From Acidimicrobiia bacterium (GTDB lineage Bacteria; Actinomycetota; Acidimicrobiia; IMCC26256; JACDBD01), in the NCBI GenBank assembly GCA_031177445.1, contig JAPSGP010000072.1, forward strand, positions 1-10,383: 10,383 nucleotides of DNA. The letters are read 5' to 3'. The notes beneath the pieces were generated by a model, which saw only the letters and a list, made by a program, of their open reading frames with translations, made no database searches and had not been told where the DNA came from. Within the stretch, counting starts at the first letter, position 1; every line of letters starts with the position of its first letter. Shown here in pieces: positions 1 through 6,588 of this stretch. The position numbers and the translations under genes are program-made.

Positions 1-210
1 GGCGGCATCGTGCTGCAGATCCGCGACGGGTACAACGGCTACCTCGTCGACTCCGTCGAAGAGTGCGCGCAGCGCACCATCGACCTGCTCGCCGACCCGG
101 TCGGCGCCGACGCGATGGGAGCGCAAGGCCGTGAGCTCGTGCGCGAGCAGTTCTTGTCGACGCGCGAGCTCGAGGACTGGTTTCGTCTGTTCGCAGGATT
201 GCGCGCTTGA
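1..210 (+). CDS. TreT-like trehalose synthase / GT4 glycosyltransferase, C-terminal end (partial)
   Basis: Only the last 69 codons are present; the reading frame is open from base 1 and ends at TGA 208-210. The visible protein begins GGIVLQIRDGYNGYLV, continues with an EECAQRTIDLLADP helix and a GRELVREQFLSTRELEDW tail. In GT-B family 4 enzymes this is the donor-binding end of the C-terminal Rossmann domain (G-G-x-x-x-Q-x-x-x-G-x-x-G-x-L-V) followed by the helix that packs back on the N-domain. The FLSTREL(x)DW ending resembles TreT, which makes trehalose from a nucleotide-activated glucose and glucose. The neighbouring otsA and otsB support a trehalose role. TGA overlaps the TTG start of otsA by four bases (TTGA), so the two are probably co-translated. 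The catalytic N-terminal part is outside the window, so another GT4 specificity cannot be excluded. Confidence 0.65.
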   Translation, partial: GGIVLQIRDGYNGYLVDSVEECAQRTIDLLADPVGADAMGAQGRELVREQFLSTRELEDWFRLFAGLRA

Positions 211-1589
211 TCATCGTCACCAACCGAGGCCCGGCGCGCTTCACCCGGGCGCCGGACGGGTCGTTCTCTGCCCAGCGGGGCGCCGGCGGGATCGTCGGGG
301 TGCTTGGGCCGAACCTGTCGGCGGAGAAGGACGAACGCATCCAATGGGTCGCGACCGCGATGACCGACGACGACTGCGCCGCGGTCGCGGCGGGAAAGGC
401 CGAGCTCCCAGGTGTGGACCTCGAGCTGTTGGTTCTCGAGCCGCGGGTCCACCGCCTGCACTACGACGTGATCTCGAACGCGACGCTGTGGTTCCTGCAC
501 CACGGCTTGTTCGATCTCCCCCGCCGGCCCCGCTTCGACCACCGCTTTCGCGATGCCTGGGATGCGTACGTCACGGTGAATCGCGCGTTCGTCGAGCGAA
601 TCGCTGACTCGGCGAGCCCGGGTGACGTGGCGCTCGTCCACGACTACCAGCTCAGCCTGGTCCCGGGCCTGCTGACGAAGACGCGACCCGACCTTCGCAT
701 CGTGCACTTCACGCACACACCGTTCTGTGGCCCGAACTCGATCCGCGTGCTCCCGGACGACGTCGCGCACGACATCGCCCGCTCCATGGTCCAAGTCCCG
801 TGCGGATTCCATACGAGTCGTTGGGCGTCGGCGTTCGAGGCGTCGATGACCGCGGTGTTGGGACATGACCATCGACCGACCCGTGTGTTCGTCAGCCCGT
901 TCGCCGCCGACGCCGGCGACGTACTGGAAACTCGCGACTCCACCGCCACCCGGGATGCGATCGTCGAGCTCGAGAACCACCTCGGCGACCGGAAGCTGAT
1001 CCTTCGCAGCGACCGCATCGACCCGTCGAAGAACATCGTGCGTGGCTTCCTTGCCTTCGACCTGCTTCTGCGCGAGCACCCGGAGTGGCGCGAGCGCGTC
1101 GTGTTCGTGGCCATGCTCAACCCATCGCGCGAGAGCCTTCCGGAGTACCAGGCGTACCGGCAAGAGGTCGAGCAGGCGGCGGCGATGGTCAACGAACGCT
1201 GGGGCCGTGCCGATTGGACCCCGGTGGAGCTCGATCTGCGCGATGACTTCCCTCGTGCGGTCGCCGGCTATGCCCGCTACGACGTCCTCCTGGTGAACTC
1301 GTTGAAGGACGGGCTCAACCTCGTCGCCAAGGAGGGTCCGATCGTGAACCAGCGGCACGGTGTCGTCTGCCTTTCGCCAGAGGCGGGCGCGTTCGACGAG
1401 CTGCGCGAGGCGGTGCTGGCCGTGCATCCCTACGACGTCGACCAGAACGCGCGCGCGCTGCACGACGCGCTCTCGATGCCGTCCGACGTGAGGCGCGAAC
1501 GCGCGACGCGCCTGCGCGAGCTCGCGAGCGCACGCACCCCCGCCATGTGGCTCGGCGATCTCGTCGATGCCGCCGGGCCGCGGCGTTAG
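207..1589 (+). CDS. otsA: Trehalose-6-phosphate synthase (GT20)
   Basis: A 460-residue retaining glycosyltransferase of family GT20, close to the 474 residues of E. coli OtsA. It is expected to transfer glucose from a nucleotide sugar to glucose 6-phosphate in the cytoplasm. Visible landmarks: N-terminal IVTNRGP and the glycine loop GAGGIVGVL (25-33); W47; Y86 and W95 in the acceptor-site block HYDVISNATLW; HDYQL at 145-149; HFTHTPF at 167-173; R270 and K275 in DRIDPSKN, matching the phosphate-binding Arg/Lys pair of the family; and SLKDGLNLVAKE at 365-376, containing D368 and E376. The start is a TTG inside the preceding stop (TTGA), with AGGA eight bases upstream. The 3' end overlaps the stop of otsB on the other strand. 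Some GT20 enzymes make glucosylglycerol phosphate instead, but the otsB neighbour favours trehalose. Confidence 0.92.
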   Translation: MIIVTNRGPARFTRAPDGSFSAQRGAGGIVGVLGPNLSAEKDERIQWVATAMTDDDCAAVAAGKAELPGVDLELLVLEPRVHRLHYDVISNATLWFLHHGLFDLPRRPRFDHRFRDAWDAYVTVNRAFVERIADSASPGDVALVHDYQLSLVPGLLTKTRPDLRIVHFTHTPFCGPNSIRVLPDDVAHDIARSMVQVPCGFHTSRWASAFEASMTAVLGHDHRPTRVFVSPFAADAGDVLETRDSTATRDAIVELENHLGDRKLILRSDRIDPSKNIVRGFLAFDLLLREHPEWRERVVFVAMLNPSRESLPEYQAYRQEVEQAAAMVNERWGRADWTPVELDLRDDFPRAVAGYARYDVLLVNSLKDGLNLVAKEGPIVNQRHGVVCLSPEAGAFDELREAVLAVHPYDVDQNARALHDALSMPSDVRRERATRLRELASARTPAMWLGDLVDAAGPRR

Positions 1590-2347
1590 TCGGGGATCGC
1601 TTCCGCCAGCGCTTCGAGGACCGCTACCAGACCGGGCGGGCCATCGACCACGACATCGGCACGAGCGACGAGCTCAGGCGGCGCTTCTGCCGATCGCACC
1701 GCGACCTTCGCCGCGTACTCGAGCTGTGCGTCGTCGACGAGGCGGTCGAGGGCGTCGAACGCCCCGAGGTCGCCGCGGTCGTCGCCGGCGAAGCACGCTG
1801 CCGTGAGACCGGTGAGCAGGCTCTCGACCGCGGTGCCCTTGTCGACCGGCACCTGGGGGCGTAGCTCACGCGCCATGCGGGTCGGGTGCACGGTGAGGCC
1901 GTGTCGTCGAGCGACGTCCTCGGTGACCGCGATCGCTTCGCGTTCGCGATCCGGAGCGGTCCGCCAGTGCACCGTGGCGGCCACGCCCGCCTTGCGCTCG
2001 ACGAGCAGCCCCGGGAGCGCCGCCTCGATCTCGGCGGCCGCCGCCGCGACCGCAGGCAGGAAGGCCTCGGCCCGCGGATCGACGACGACTCGCCCCGCCT
2101 CGAGCCGCTCGAGCCCGTACTGGCCGACGAGAGTCAAGCCGGGCAGGTCGATGGCTCGAGCGAGGAACTCGACGGGTCGGCCGCTGACGACGCCCACCAG
2201 CTCGAGTCGTCCGTTCAATGCCGCCAGCGCGGCCCGTGCCGCCGGCACGACGCGGGCGTCAGCCGGGTCGTCGACGATCGTGGAGATCGAGCCGTCGAAG
2301 TCGACCAGCATCGCCGCGCCCCGCGGAGCTGCGGCGAGCGGGCGCAT
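1586..2347 (-). CDS. otsB: Trehalose-6-phosphate phosphatase (HAD family)
   Basis: A 253-residue HAD-superfamily (IIB cap) phosphatase that would release trehalose from trehalose 6-phosphate, the step after OtsA. Visible motifs: motif I DFDGS at 16-20 with nucleophile D16 and acid/base D18 (S in place of the usual T); motif II VVSGRP with S55; cap residues around R118-K119; motif III K170 in VDKGTAVESL; and motif IV GDDRGD at 188-193. The frame stays open upstream to 2914, but that extension runs in another frame through the LytR_C gene and is not protein-like. The ATG at 2347 with GGAG just before it gives a normal N-terminus directly ahead of motif I. The gene begins 17 bases after the LytR_C stop, so it is likely transcribed with that pair and not with otsA, which it meets tail to tail. 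Confidence 0.9.
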   Translation of the reverse strand: MRPLAAAPRGAAMLVDFDGSISTIVDDPADARVVPAARAALAALNGRLELVGVVSGRPVEFLARAIDLPGLTLVGQYGLERLEAGRVVVDPRAEAFLPAVAAAAAEIEAALPGLLVERKAGVAATVHWRTAPDREREAIAVTEDVARRHGLTVHPTRMARELRPQVPVDKGTAVESLLTGLTAACFAGDDRGDLGAFDALDRLVDDAQLEYAAKVAVRSAEAPPELVARADVVVDGPPGLVAVLEALAEAIPD

Positions 2348-2364
2348 TGACTCCGGGAGCAGGG

Positions 2365-2859
2365 TTAGGCCTGGCCGAGCAGCACGATGCAGTTCACGTT
2401 CTCGGAGCCCTCGGGCGGCGTGCTCGGGAAGGGTTCGATCCCCAAGTCGGGCGGTCCGACGTCGACCGCCAGCTGCTCGGCCTCCGCCTCGAAGCCCGGC
2501 TTGCACGCGACGACCGAACCGGTCCGGCTCTGCGTGTCCGCGGGCGGGTCGACCTGGTAACCGAGCGCGACGAGGTTGTTCGATTCCAAGCGGGCGGTGC
2601 CCTCCGCCGCCCCGGCGTTGTACACCTTGATGCGCACCTCGTTGCGCGCCCGAGCCGCGGGCGCGGTCGTCGTCGATGCACCTGTGGTCGTAGTGGTGAT
2701 CCCTGGCGTGGTACCGCCGTCGCCGCTGGACGGACCGTCGTCGATGACCTGGAGGAGGATGATGCCGAGCACGACCGCGGCACCGACGAGCCCCGCGCCA
2801 CGCACCGCCGACGACGTCTGCAGGCGATCGCGGCCGCCGCCGGACGACATCGAGTTCAC
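2365..2859 (-). CDS. Membrane-anchored LytR_C-domain protein (VirR-like)
   Basis: A 164-residue protein with three parts: a short basic cytoplasmic head; one membrane segment at about 21-39 (GAGLVGAAVVLGIILLQVI); a Thr/Ser/Gly-rich linker at about 44-67; and an extracytoplasmic domain from about 73 to the end that starts EVRIKVYNAG. The last part matches the LytR_C (PF13399) pattern of strand, N-G/A loop, LGY, and an A-E-A-E-Q-L-A helix. In mycobacteria a protein of this layout (VirR, Rv0431) acts at the cell envelope; that function is family knowledge, not shown here. Two cysteines in the outer domain might form a disulfide. The start is GTG 2859, overlapping the upstream stop as GTGA, with GAGGT six bases before it; an ATG at 2850 is the alternative. 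otsB follows after 17 bases. Confidence 0.8.
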   Translation of the reverse strand: MNSMSSGGGRDRLQTSSAVRGAGLVGAAVVLGIILLQVIDDGPSSGDGGTTPGITTTTTGASTTTAPAARARNEVRIKVYNAGAAEGTARLESNNLVALGYQVDPPADTQSRTGSVVACKPGFEAEAEQLAVDVGPPDLGIEPFPSTPPEGSENVNCIVLLGQA

Positions 2860-3113
2860 CGGGACCTCGGGTCGGCGCGCCGGCCGGTGATGCGCGATCG
2901 ACGGCGGGAGTCACGGACCCGCCGCGCTCGCTTCACCGTCAACGGGTCGTACTCCTCCGCGTCGGGGAGGTCGAGCACCGAGTTGAGCAACTCGTAGTAG
3001 CGCGAGGCCGACATCTGCAGTCGCTGACGAATCGCTCTGTGCTTCGGCCCGGGGAGGTGACGCCAAATACGTTCGAATTCCAAGATGGCCGTATCGCGCG
3101 CCGAAAGACCCAT
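2856..3113 (-). CDS. DUF3263 family small basic protein
   Basis: An 85-residue protein beginning MGLSARDTAILEFERIW, with SASRYYELLNSVLD in the middle and a strongly basic tail (VKRARRVRDSRRRSR). This is the DUF3263 (PF11662) pattern as in Rv0430 of M. tuberculosis: an acidic helix, then a helix-turn-helix-like segment (AIRQRLQMSASRYYELL, about 32-48), then an Arg-rich end. The look suggests nucleic-acid binding, but no function is established that I know of. The open frame continues to 3203, but the family start is the ATG at 3113; the shine-dalgarno upstream (GTGAG) is weak. Its stop overlaps the start of the LytR_C gene (GTGA), the same pair order as Rv0430-Rv0431, so the two are probably translated together. 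Confidence 0.82.
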   Translation of the reverse strand: MGLSARDTAILEFERIWRHLPGPKHRAIRQRLQMSASRYYELLNSVLDLPDAEEYDPLTVKRARRVRDSRRRSRITGRRADPRSR

Positions 3114-3211
3114 CGGCTCACGATGTTGGTCGGTAGGGGCCCGGAGAGCAAGCATTTCGGGCCATGACCGTAGTCGACGTGTCCGCCGCGACGCCCAGTG
3201 CAAGAGGACAG

Positions 3212-3284
3212 AGCCGGGTGTCGGGATCGAACCGACGACCTCTTCTTTACAAGAGAAGCGCTCTGCCAGCTGAGCTAACCCGGC
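3212..3284 (-). tRNA. tRNA-Thr (anticodon TGT)
   Basis: A complete 73-base cloverleaf on the minus strand. The acceptor stem GCCGGGT pairs with ACCCGGC over 7 bp; the D stem is GCTC/GAGC with D-loop AGCTGGCA. The anticodon stem is CTTCT/AGAAG around loop CTTGTAA, with anticodon TGT at 3251-3249. The variable region is AGGTC, and the T arm is GTCGG-TTCGATC-CCGAC. The discriminator base is T, and CCA is not encoded. It reads ACA codons (and possibly other ACN by wobble). It lies 12 bases after the rlmB stop, so it is probably processed from the carD/ispD-to-rlmB transcript. Confidence 0.96.
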
Positions 3285-3296
3285 GGTCGCACAAGG

Positions 3297-4040
3297 CTAC
3301 CGGGAGCGAGCGCGCGCGACCTCTGAACATGCCACCGCCGCGGCCGCGGCCACGTTCAGCGACGCCACGCGTCCGTGGAGTGGAATGCGCGCCAGCACGT
3401 CGCAGCGCTCGCGAGTGAGGCGCGCGAGACCAGAGCCTTCCGAGCCGAGCACGAGCACGAGTGCGCGGTCGGCGACGCCGAGCTTGTAGATCGAGGTTTC
3501 GGCGTTGGCCTCGAGCCCGACGGTCCACACACCAGCGCGCGTGGCTTGCGACAGCGCTGCCGCGATGCCCGAGACGAAGGCGACGGGAACATACTCGACC
3601 GCGCCCGCCGCCGCCTTGACAACCGCCGGCGTGATCCGCGCCGAGCGGTGTCGCGGAACGACGACGCCACTGGCACCACTCGTCTCGGCGACGCGGATCA
3701 CCGCGCCGAGGTTCTGAGGATCGGTGACACCGTCCAAGGCAACGAGGAAGGCACGCGGGTCGGCGAGCAGGCGATCGAGGTGCACGGGCTCGATCGGGTC
3801 GGCGGTGGCCACCACTCCCTGCGGCGCGTCGGTGCGGGCCCGCCGTCCCAGCTCGTCTACGTCGACGAACCGCACGTCCGTGCCGGCACCGCGCGCGAGC
3901 TCCACGATCTCGTCGAGCCTGTCACCGGCTATCCACACGCTCCGCACGCGGCGGGACCGGGCCACGAGGAGCTCCATGACTGCTCGCCGGCCTTCGACTT
4001 GGGAGGCAAACGCGTCGCCCTTCGCCGGGCGTTGGGTCAT
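3297..4040 (-). CDS. rlmB: 23S rRNA 2'-O-ribose methyltransferase (RlmB / SpoU family)
   Basis: A 247-residue SPOUT methyltransferase expected to methylate a guanosine ribose in 23S rRNA using S-adenosylmethionine. There is a short N-terminal substrate-binding domain (about 14-80, starting VEGRRAVMELL) and then the trefoil-knot catalytic domain. All three SpoU motifs are present: motif 1 DGVTDPQNLGAVIR with N110 and R116; motif 2 LVLGSEGSGL (196-205); and motif 3 IPLHGRVASLNVA (219-231). No long N-terminal extension is present, unlike some actinobacterial relatives. The ATG overlaps the cysS stop (ATGA), and tRNA-Thr follows 12 bases after the stop. The exact target nucleotide cannot be read from sequence; TrmH-like activity on tRNA is the alternative. 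Confidence 0.92.
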   Translation of the reverse strand: MTQRPAKGDAFASQVEGRRAVMELLVARSRRVRSVWIAGDRLDEIVELARGAGTDVRFVDVDELGRRARTDAPQGVVATADPIEPVHLDRLLADPRAFLVALDGVTDPQNLGAVIRVAETSGASGVVVPRHRSARITPAVVKAAAGAVEYVPVAFVSGIAAALSQATRAGVWTVGLEANAETSIYKLGVADRALVLVLGSEGSGLARLTRERCDVLARIPLHGRVASLNVAAAAAVACSEVARARSR

Positions 4041-5407
4041 GCGCGGTGCCAGATCGTGCCCTGCGGAGTGTCCTCGAGAAGGACGCCGCGAGCGGCCAGC
4101 TCCCCGCGAATGGCGTCGGCTTCGTCGAACCTGCGCTCATTGCGCAGCTGGTCGCGGCGGTGCACGAGATCGTCGATCTCGGCGTCGTCGTCGCCGGAGC
4201 CGTCGTCGAGCTCCAGGCCCACCGCCCGGGTGAGCTCCCGAACGGTGGCGACGAGCACGGCCGCTCGGTCGAGATCGCCCTCGTCGATGGCAGTGTTCGC
4301 CGCGCCGAGAGTGGTGAAGACCAACGCCAAGGCGTCCGAAGTGCCAAAGTCGTCGTCCATCGCGTCACGGAATGCCGCGACGACCGAGTCGTCGAGCGCG
4401 GCTTCACTCGGGACACCGGTCGTCCGCGCCCGCCGAACGAGGGCGTCCAGCCGTTTCACCGCCTCGCGCGCCTGCGCGAGCTCGCCATCGCCGAGCTCGA
4501 TCTGCCGGCGATACTGCGTCTGGAGCACCGCCATGCGGAAGGCGCGCCCGCCATGTCGGTCGAGCGCATCGGCCAGGGTGGTGAAGTTGCCGAGCGACTT
4601 GGCCATCTTCTGCTGGCCGACCATGACCATGCCGTTGTGGATCCAGTAGCGCGCGAAGCGATGTCCGGCTCCCTGTGCCTGGGCGCGCTCGTTCTCGTGA
4701 TGCGGGAAGACGAGGTCATTGCCACCGCCGTGGAGGTCGAACCCCTCGCCCAGGAGATCGAGCGACATCGCCGAGCACTCGATGTGCCACCCGGGGCGTC
4801 CCATCCCCCACGGCGAGCTCCACGCGGGCTCCCCCGGCTTCGCCGCCTTCCACAGGGCGAAGTCGACCGGGTTGCGCTTGCGCTCGTCGACATCGACCCG
4901 CGCGCCGGCCGACGCGAGCAGATCGTCGAGACGGCGACCGGAGAGCTCGCCGTACTCCGGGTACGAAGTCACGTCGAAATAGACACCCTGCCCTTCGACG
5001 ACGTACGCGCGCCCGCTCTCGACGAGCTCGGAGATCAATCGCAGCATCGACTCGATGTAGGCGGTGGCACGGGGCAGTTCGTTCGGGCGCCGGACTCCGA
5101 CGCGTTCGAGCTGCTCCCAGTAGGCAGCCTCGTACCGCTGCGCGATCTCCTGCTCGGTTCTCCCCTCATCGGCGGCGCGAGCGATGATCTTGTCCTCGAC
5201 GTCGGTGACGTTGCTCACGAAGGTGACGTCGATGCCCCGCCACTCGAGATACCGCCGGATCACGTCGAACACGACGGCCGCGCGCCCGTGCCCGACGTGC
5301 GGGACCTCGTAGACGGTCGGGCCGCAGACGTAGATCGAGAGCTTCCCCGGCTCGCGCGGCACGAGCTCGACCTTGCTGCGCGACAGGGTGTCGTGGATCC
5401 GGATCAT
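4037..5407 (-). CDS. cysS: Cysteinyl-tRNA synthetase
   Basis: A 456-residue class I synthetase that charges tRNA-Cys in the cytoplasm. It has CGPTVY at 28-33 with zinc ligand C28; the HIGH-type signature as HVGH at 37-40; the second zinc cysteine C211 in WHIECSAMS; the HGGGNDLVFPHHENE block that supplies the remaining ligands; and the KMSKS loop as KMAKS at 267-271. After it come the helical DALR-type domain and the C-terminal tail ending GTIWHRA. The length fits CysS and is longer than the related mycothiol ligase MshC. The frame is open up to 5638, but those codons lie over ispF in another frame; the ATG at 5407 overlaps the ispF stop (ATGA) and starts the typical MIRIHDTLSRSK N-terminus. 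The stop overlaps the rlmB start in the same way. Confidence 0.97.
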   Translation of the reverse strand: MIRIHDTLSRSKVELVPREPGKLSIYVCGPTVYEVPHVGHGRAAVVFDVIRRYLEWRGIDVTFVSNVTDVEDKIIARAADEGRTEQEIAQRYEAAYWEQLERVGVRRPNELPRATAYIESMLRLISELVESGRAYVVEGQGVYFDVTSYPEYGELSGRRLDDLLASAGARVDVDERKRNPVDFALWKAAKPGEPAWSSPWGMGRPGWHIECSAMSLDLLGEGFDLHGGGNDLVFPHHENERAQAQGAGHRFARYWIHNGMVMVGQQKMAKSLGNFTTLADALDRHGGRAFRMAVLQTQYRRQIELGDGELAQAREAVKRLDALVRRARTTGVPSEAALDDSVVAAFRDAMDDDFGTSDALALVFTTLGAANTAIDEGDLDRAAVLVATVRELTRAVGLELDDGSGDDDAEIDDLVHRRDQLRNERRFDEADAIRGELAARGVLLEDTPQGTIWHRA

Positions 5408-5907
5408 CCCGGCGCCGCCTCCAGCAGGGCGACCGCCCACGCGGCGATGCCCTCGCCCCGGCCGATGGCGCCGAGCCCTTCGCCCCGCTTGGGCTTCACC
5501 GCGACCGGCGCCTGCACTCCCGGCTCCGGCAGGAGCGCGACCAACGCACGGCTGAGGTTCGTGACCATGGCGCCGAGGTAGGGGGCGAGCGGCGGGCGCT
5601 CTGCGGCCACGACGACGTCCACGTTGGCCACCCGCCATCCGCCCGCGGCGACCTTCGACGCCACCGTACGCAGCAACCGGATCGACGAGACGTCGCGGTA
5701 GCGGTCGTCGGACTCGGGAAACATCGAACCGAGATCCGGCAGCCCCGCCGCTCCTAACAGCGCATCCGACACGGCATGGGCGATCACGTCGGCGTCGGAG
5801 TGACCGAGCAGCCCGGGGGCGTCGATCTCGACCCCCGCGAGCACGAGCGGCGGCCCCTTGGCGAAGCGGTGCACGTCGAACCCGAGCCCCACGCGCAGCG
5901 CGCTCAC
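5404..5907 (-). CDS. ispF: 2-C-methyl-D-erythritol 2,4-cyclodiphosphate synthase
   Basis: A 167-residue MEP-pathway enzyme that cyclises CDP-methylerythritol 2-phosphate with release of CMP; the family is trimeric. Metal ligands are visible as D11 and H13 in GFDVHRF and H44 in HSDADVIAHA, with H36 in the same block, and the C-terminal GRGEGIAAWAV is normal. The CDP-binding loop is odd: the family usually has K-A-T-T-x-E or K-A-K-T-x-E, while here it reads KPKRGEGLGA (138-147), so the conserved threonine is replaced by R141. The start is GTG 5907, overlapping the ispD stop (GTGA); the stop overlaps cysS. Direct coupling to ispD matches the pathway, where IspE acts between the two and is not in this window. 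Confidence 0.96.
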   Translation of the reverse strand: MSALRVGLGFDVHRFAKGPPLVLAGVEIDAPGLLGHSDADVIAHAVSDALLGAAGLPDLGSMFPESDDRYRDVSSIRLLRTVASKVAAGGWRVANVDVVVAAERPPLAPYLGAMVTNLSRALVALLPEPGVQAPVAVKPKRGEGLGAIGRGEGIAAWAVALLEAAPG

Positions 5908-6551
5908 TCCGACCCCTTGGGCTGCTGCGCGAGCGCGGCAGCGATCGCCAGGTCCTCCGGCGTGGTGATCTTCACGTTGCGGCGATCACCCGGAACCACG
6001 ACGGTGCGCCCACCGCCGGCCTCGACCAGCGCGGCGTCGTCGGTCGCGTCGGCGCCGGAACGATGCGCCGACCGCAGCGCGGCGGCACGAAACGCCTGGG
6101 GTGTCTGCACCGCGACGAGCTGCTCACGTGGCAGTGTCTCGACGACACGATCTCCCTGCGCCCGCTTCACGGTGTCGGCGAGCGAAAGCCCGGGCACCGC
6201 TGCGTCGGCGCCTCCGCGCACGGCGTCGATCACGGCGGTGAAGAGCGCGGGCTTCGCGAACGGGCGGGCGGCGTCGTGCACCACGACGACGTCCGCGCCG
6301 GCTGGCACCGCGGTCAGCCCGGCCCGCACCGACGCCGAGCGGGTCGGCCCGCCTGTCACCGTCGCCGTCACCCGCTGTCCGTCCCACTCCACCGTGGCGG
6401 GGAGCACGAGCACGACTGCATCGCAGGCCGCGGCGGCCGCGGCCACGGCTCGGTCGACGAGCCGGGATCCTCCGAGCACTGCGAACTGCTTCGGCTCGCC
6501 GAAGCGGTCGCCGGAGCCGGCCGCGACCACGATGGCCCATGCCTCGGACAT
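5904..6551 (-). CDS. ispD: 2-C-methyl-D-erythritol 4-phosphate cytidylyltransferase
   Basis: A 215-residue enzyme that joins CTP and methylerythritol 4-phosphate to give CDP-methylerythritol in the MEP isoprenoid pathway. The CTP-binding loop AAGSGDRFGEPKQF carries R16 and K21. Further family blocks are GGPTRSASVRAGL (67-79), HDAARPF (92-98), AVQTPQAF (147-154), TDDAALVE (170-177) and GDRRNVKIT (188-196) with K194. The start is ATG 6551, with AGG a few bases upstream. A 37-base gap separates it from carD, so transcription from carD into ispD is likely. The stop overlaps the ispF start (GTGA). No fusion to IspF is present, although such fusions exist in other bacteria. Confidence 0.96.
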   Translation of the reverse strand: MSEAWAIVVAAGSGDRFGEPKQFAVLGGSRLVDRAVAAAAAACDAVVLVLPATVEWDGQRVTATVTGGPTRSASVRAGLTAVPAGADVVVVHDAARPFAKPALFTAVIDAVRGGADAAVPGLSLADTVKRAQGDRVVETLPREQLVAVQTPQAFRAAALRSAHRSGADATDDAALVEAGGGRTVVVPGDRRNVKITTPEDLAIAAALAQQPKGSE

Positions 6552-6588
6552 GGCCTGCAGGATCGCACCCCGGACGGCCCGGGCGCCG

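Noticed and set aside
39..1463. 474-codon open frame on the minus strand opposite otsA
   Set aside because: Arg/Val/Asp-rich with no recognisable motif; it is the expected antisense shadow of a high-GC gene, and otsA has clear family motifs throughout.
2348..2914. N-terminal extension of otsB up to 2914
   Set aside because: Reads the LytR_C gene in another frame; the extension is low-complexity Arg/Gly/Pro, and the ATG at 2347 gives a normal HAD N-terminus.
4046..5581. 511-codon open frame on the plus strand opposite cysS and part of ispF
   Set aside because: Crosses two well-supported genes, shows no domain pattern, and arises from the lack of stop codons in GC-rich antisense DNA.
5408..5638. 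N-terminal extension of cysS up to 5638
   Set aside because: Overlaps ispF in another frame; the typical CysS N-terminus begins at ATG 5407.
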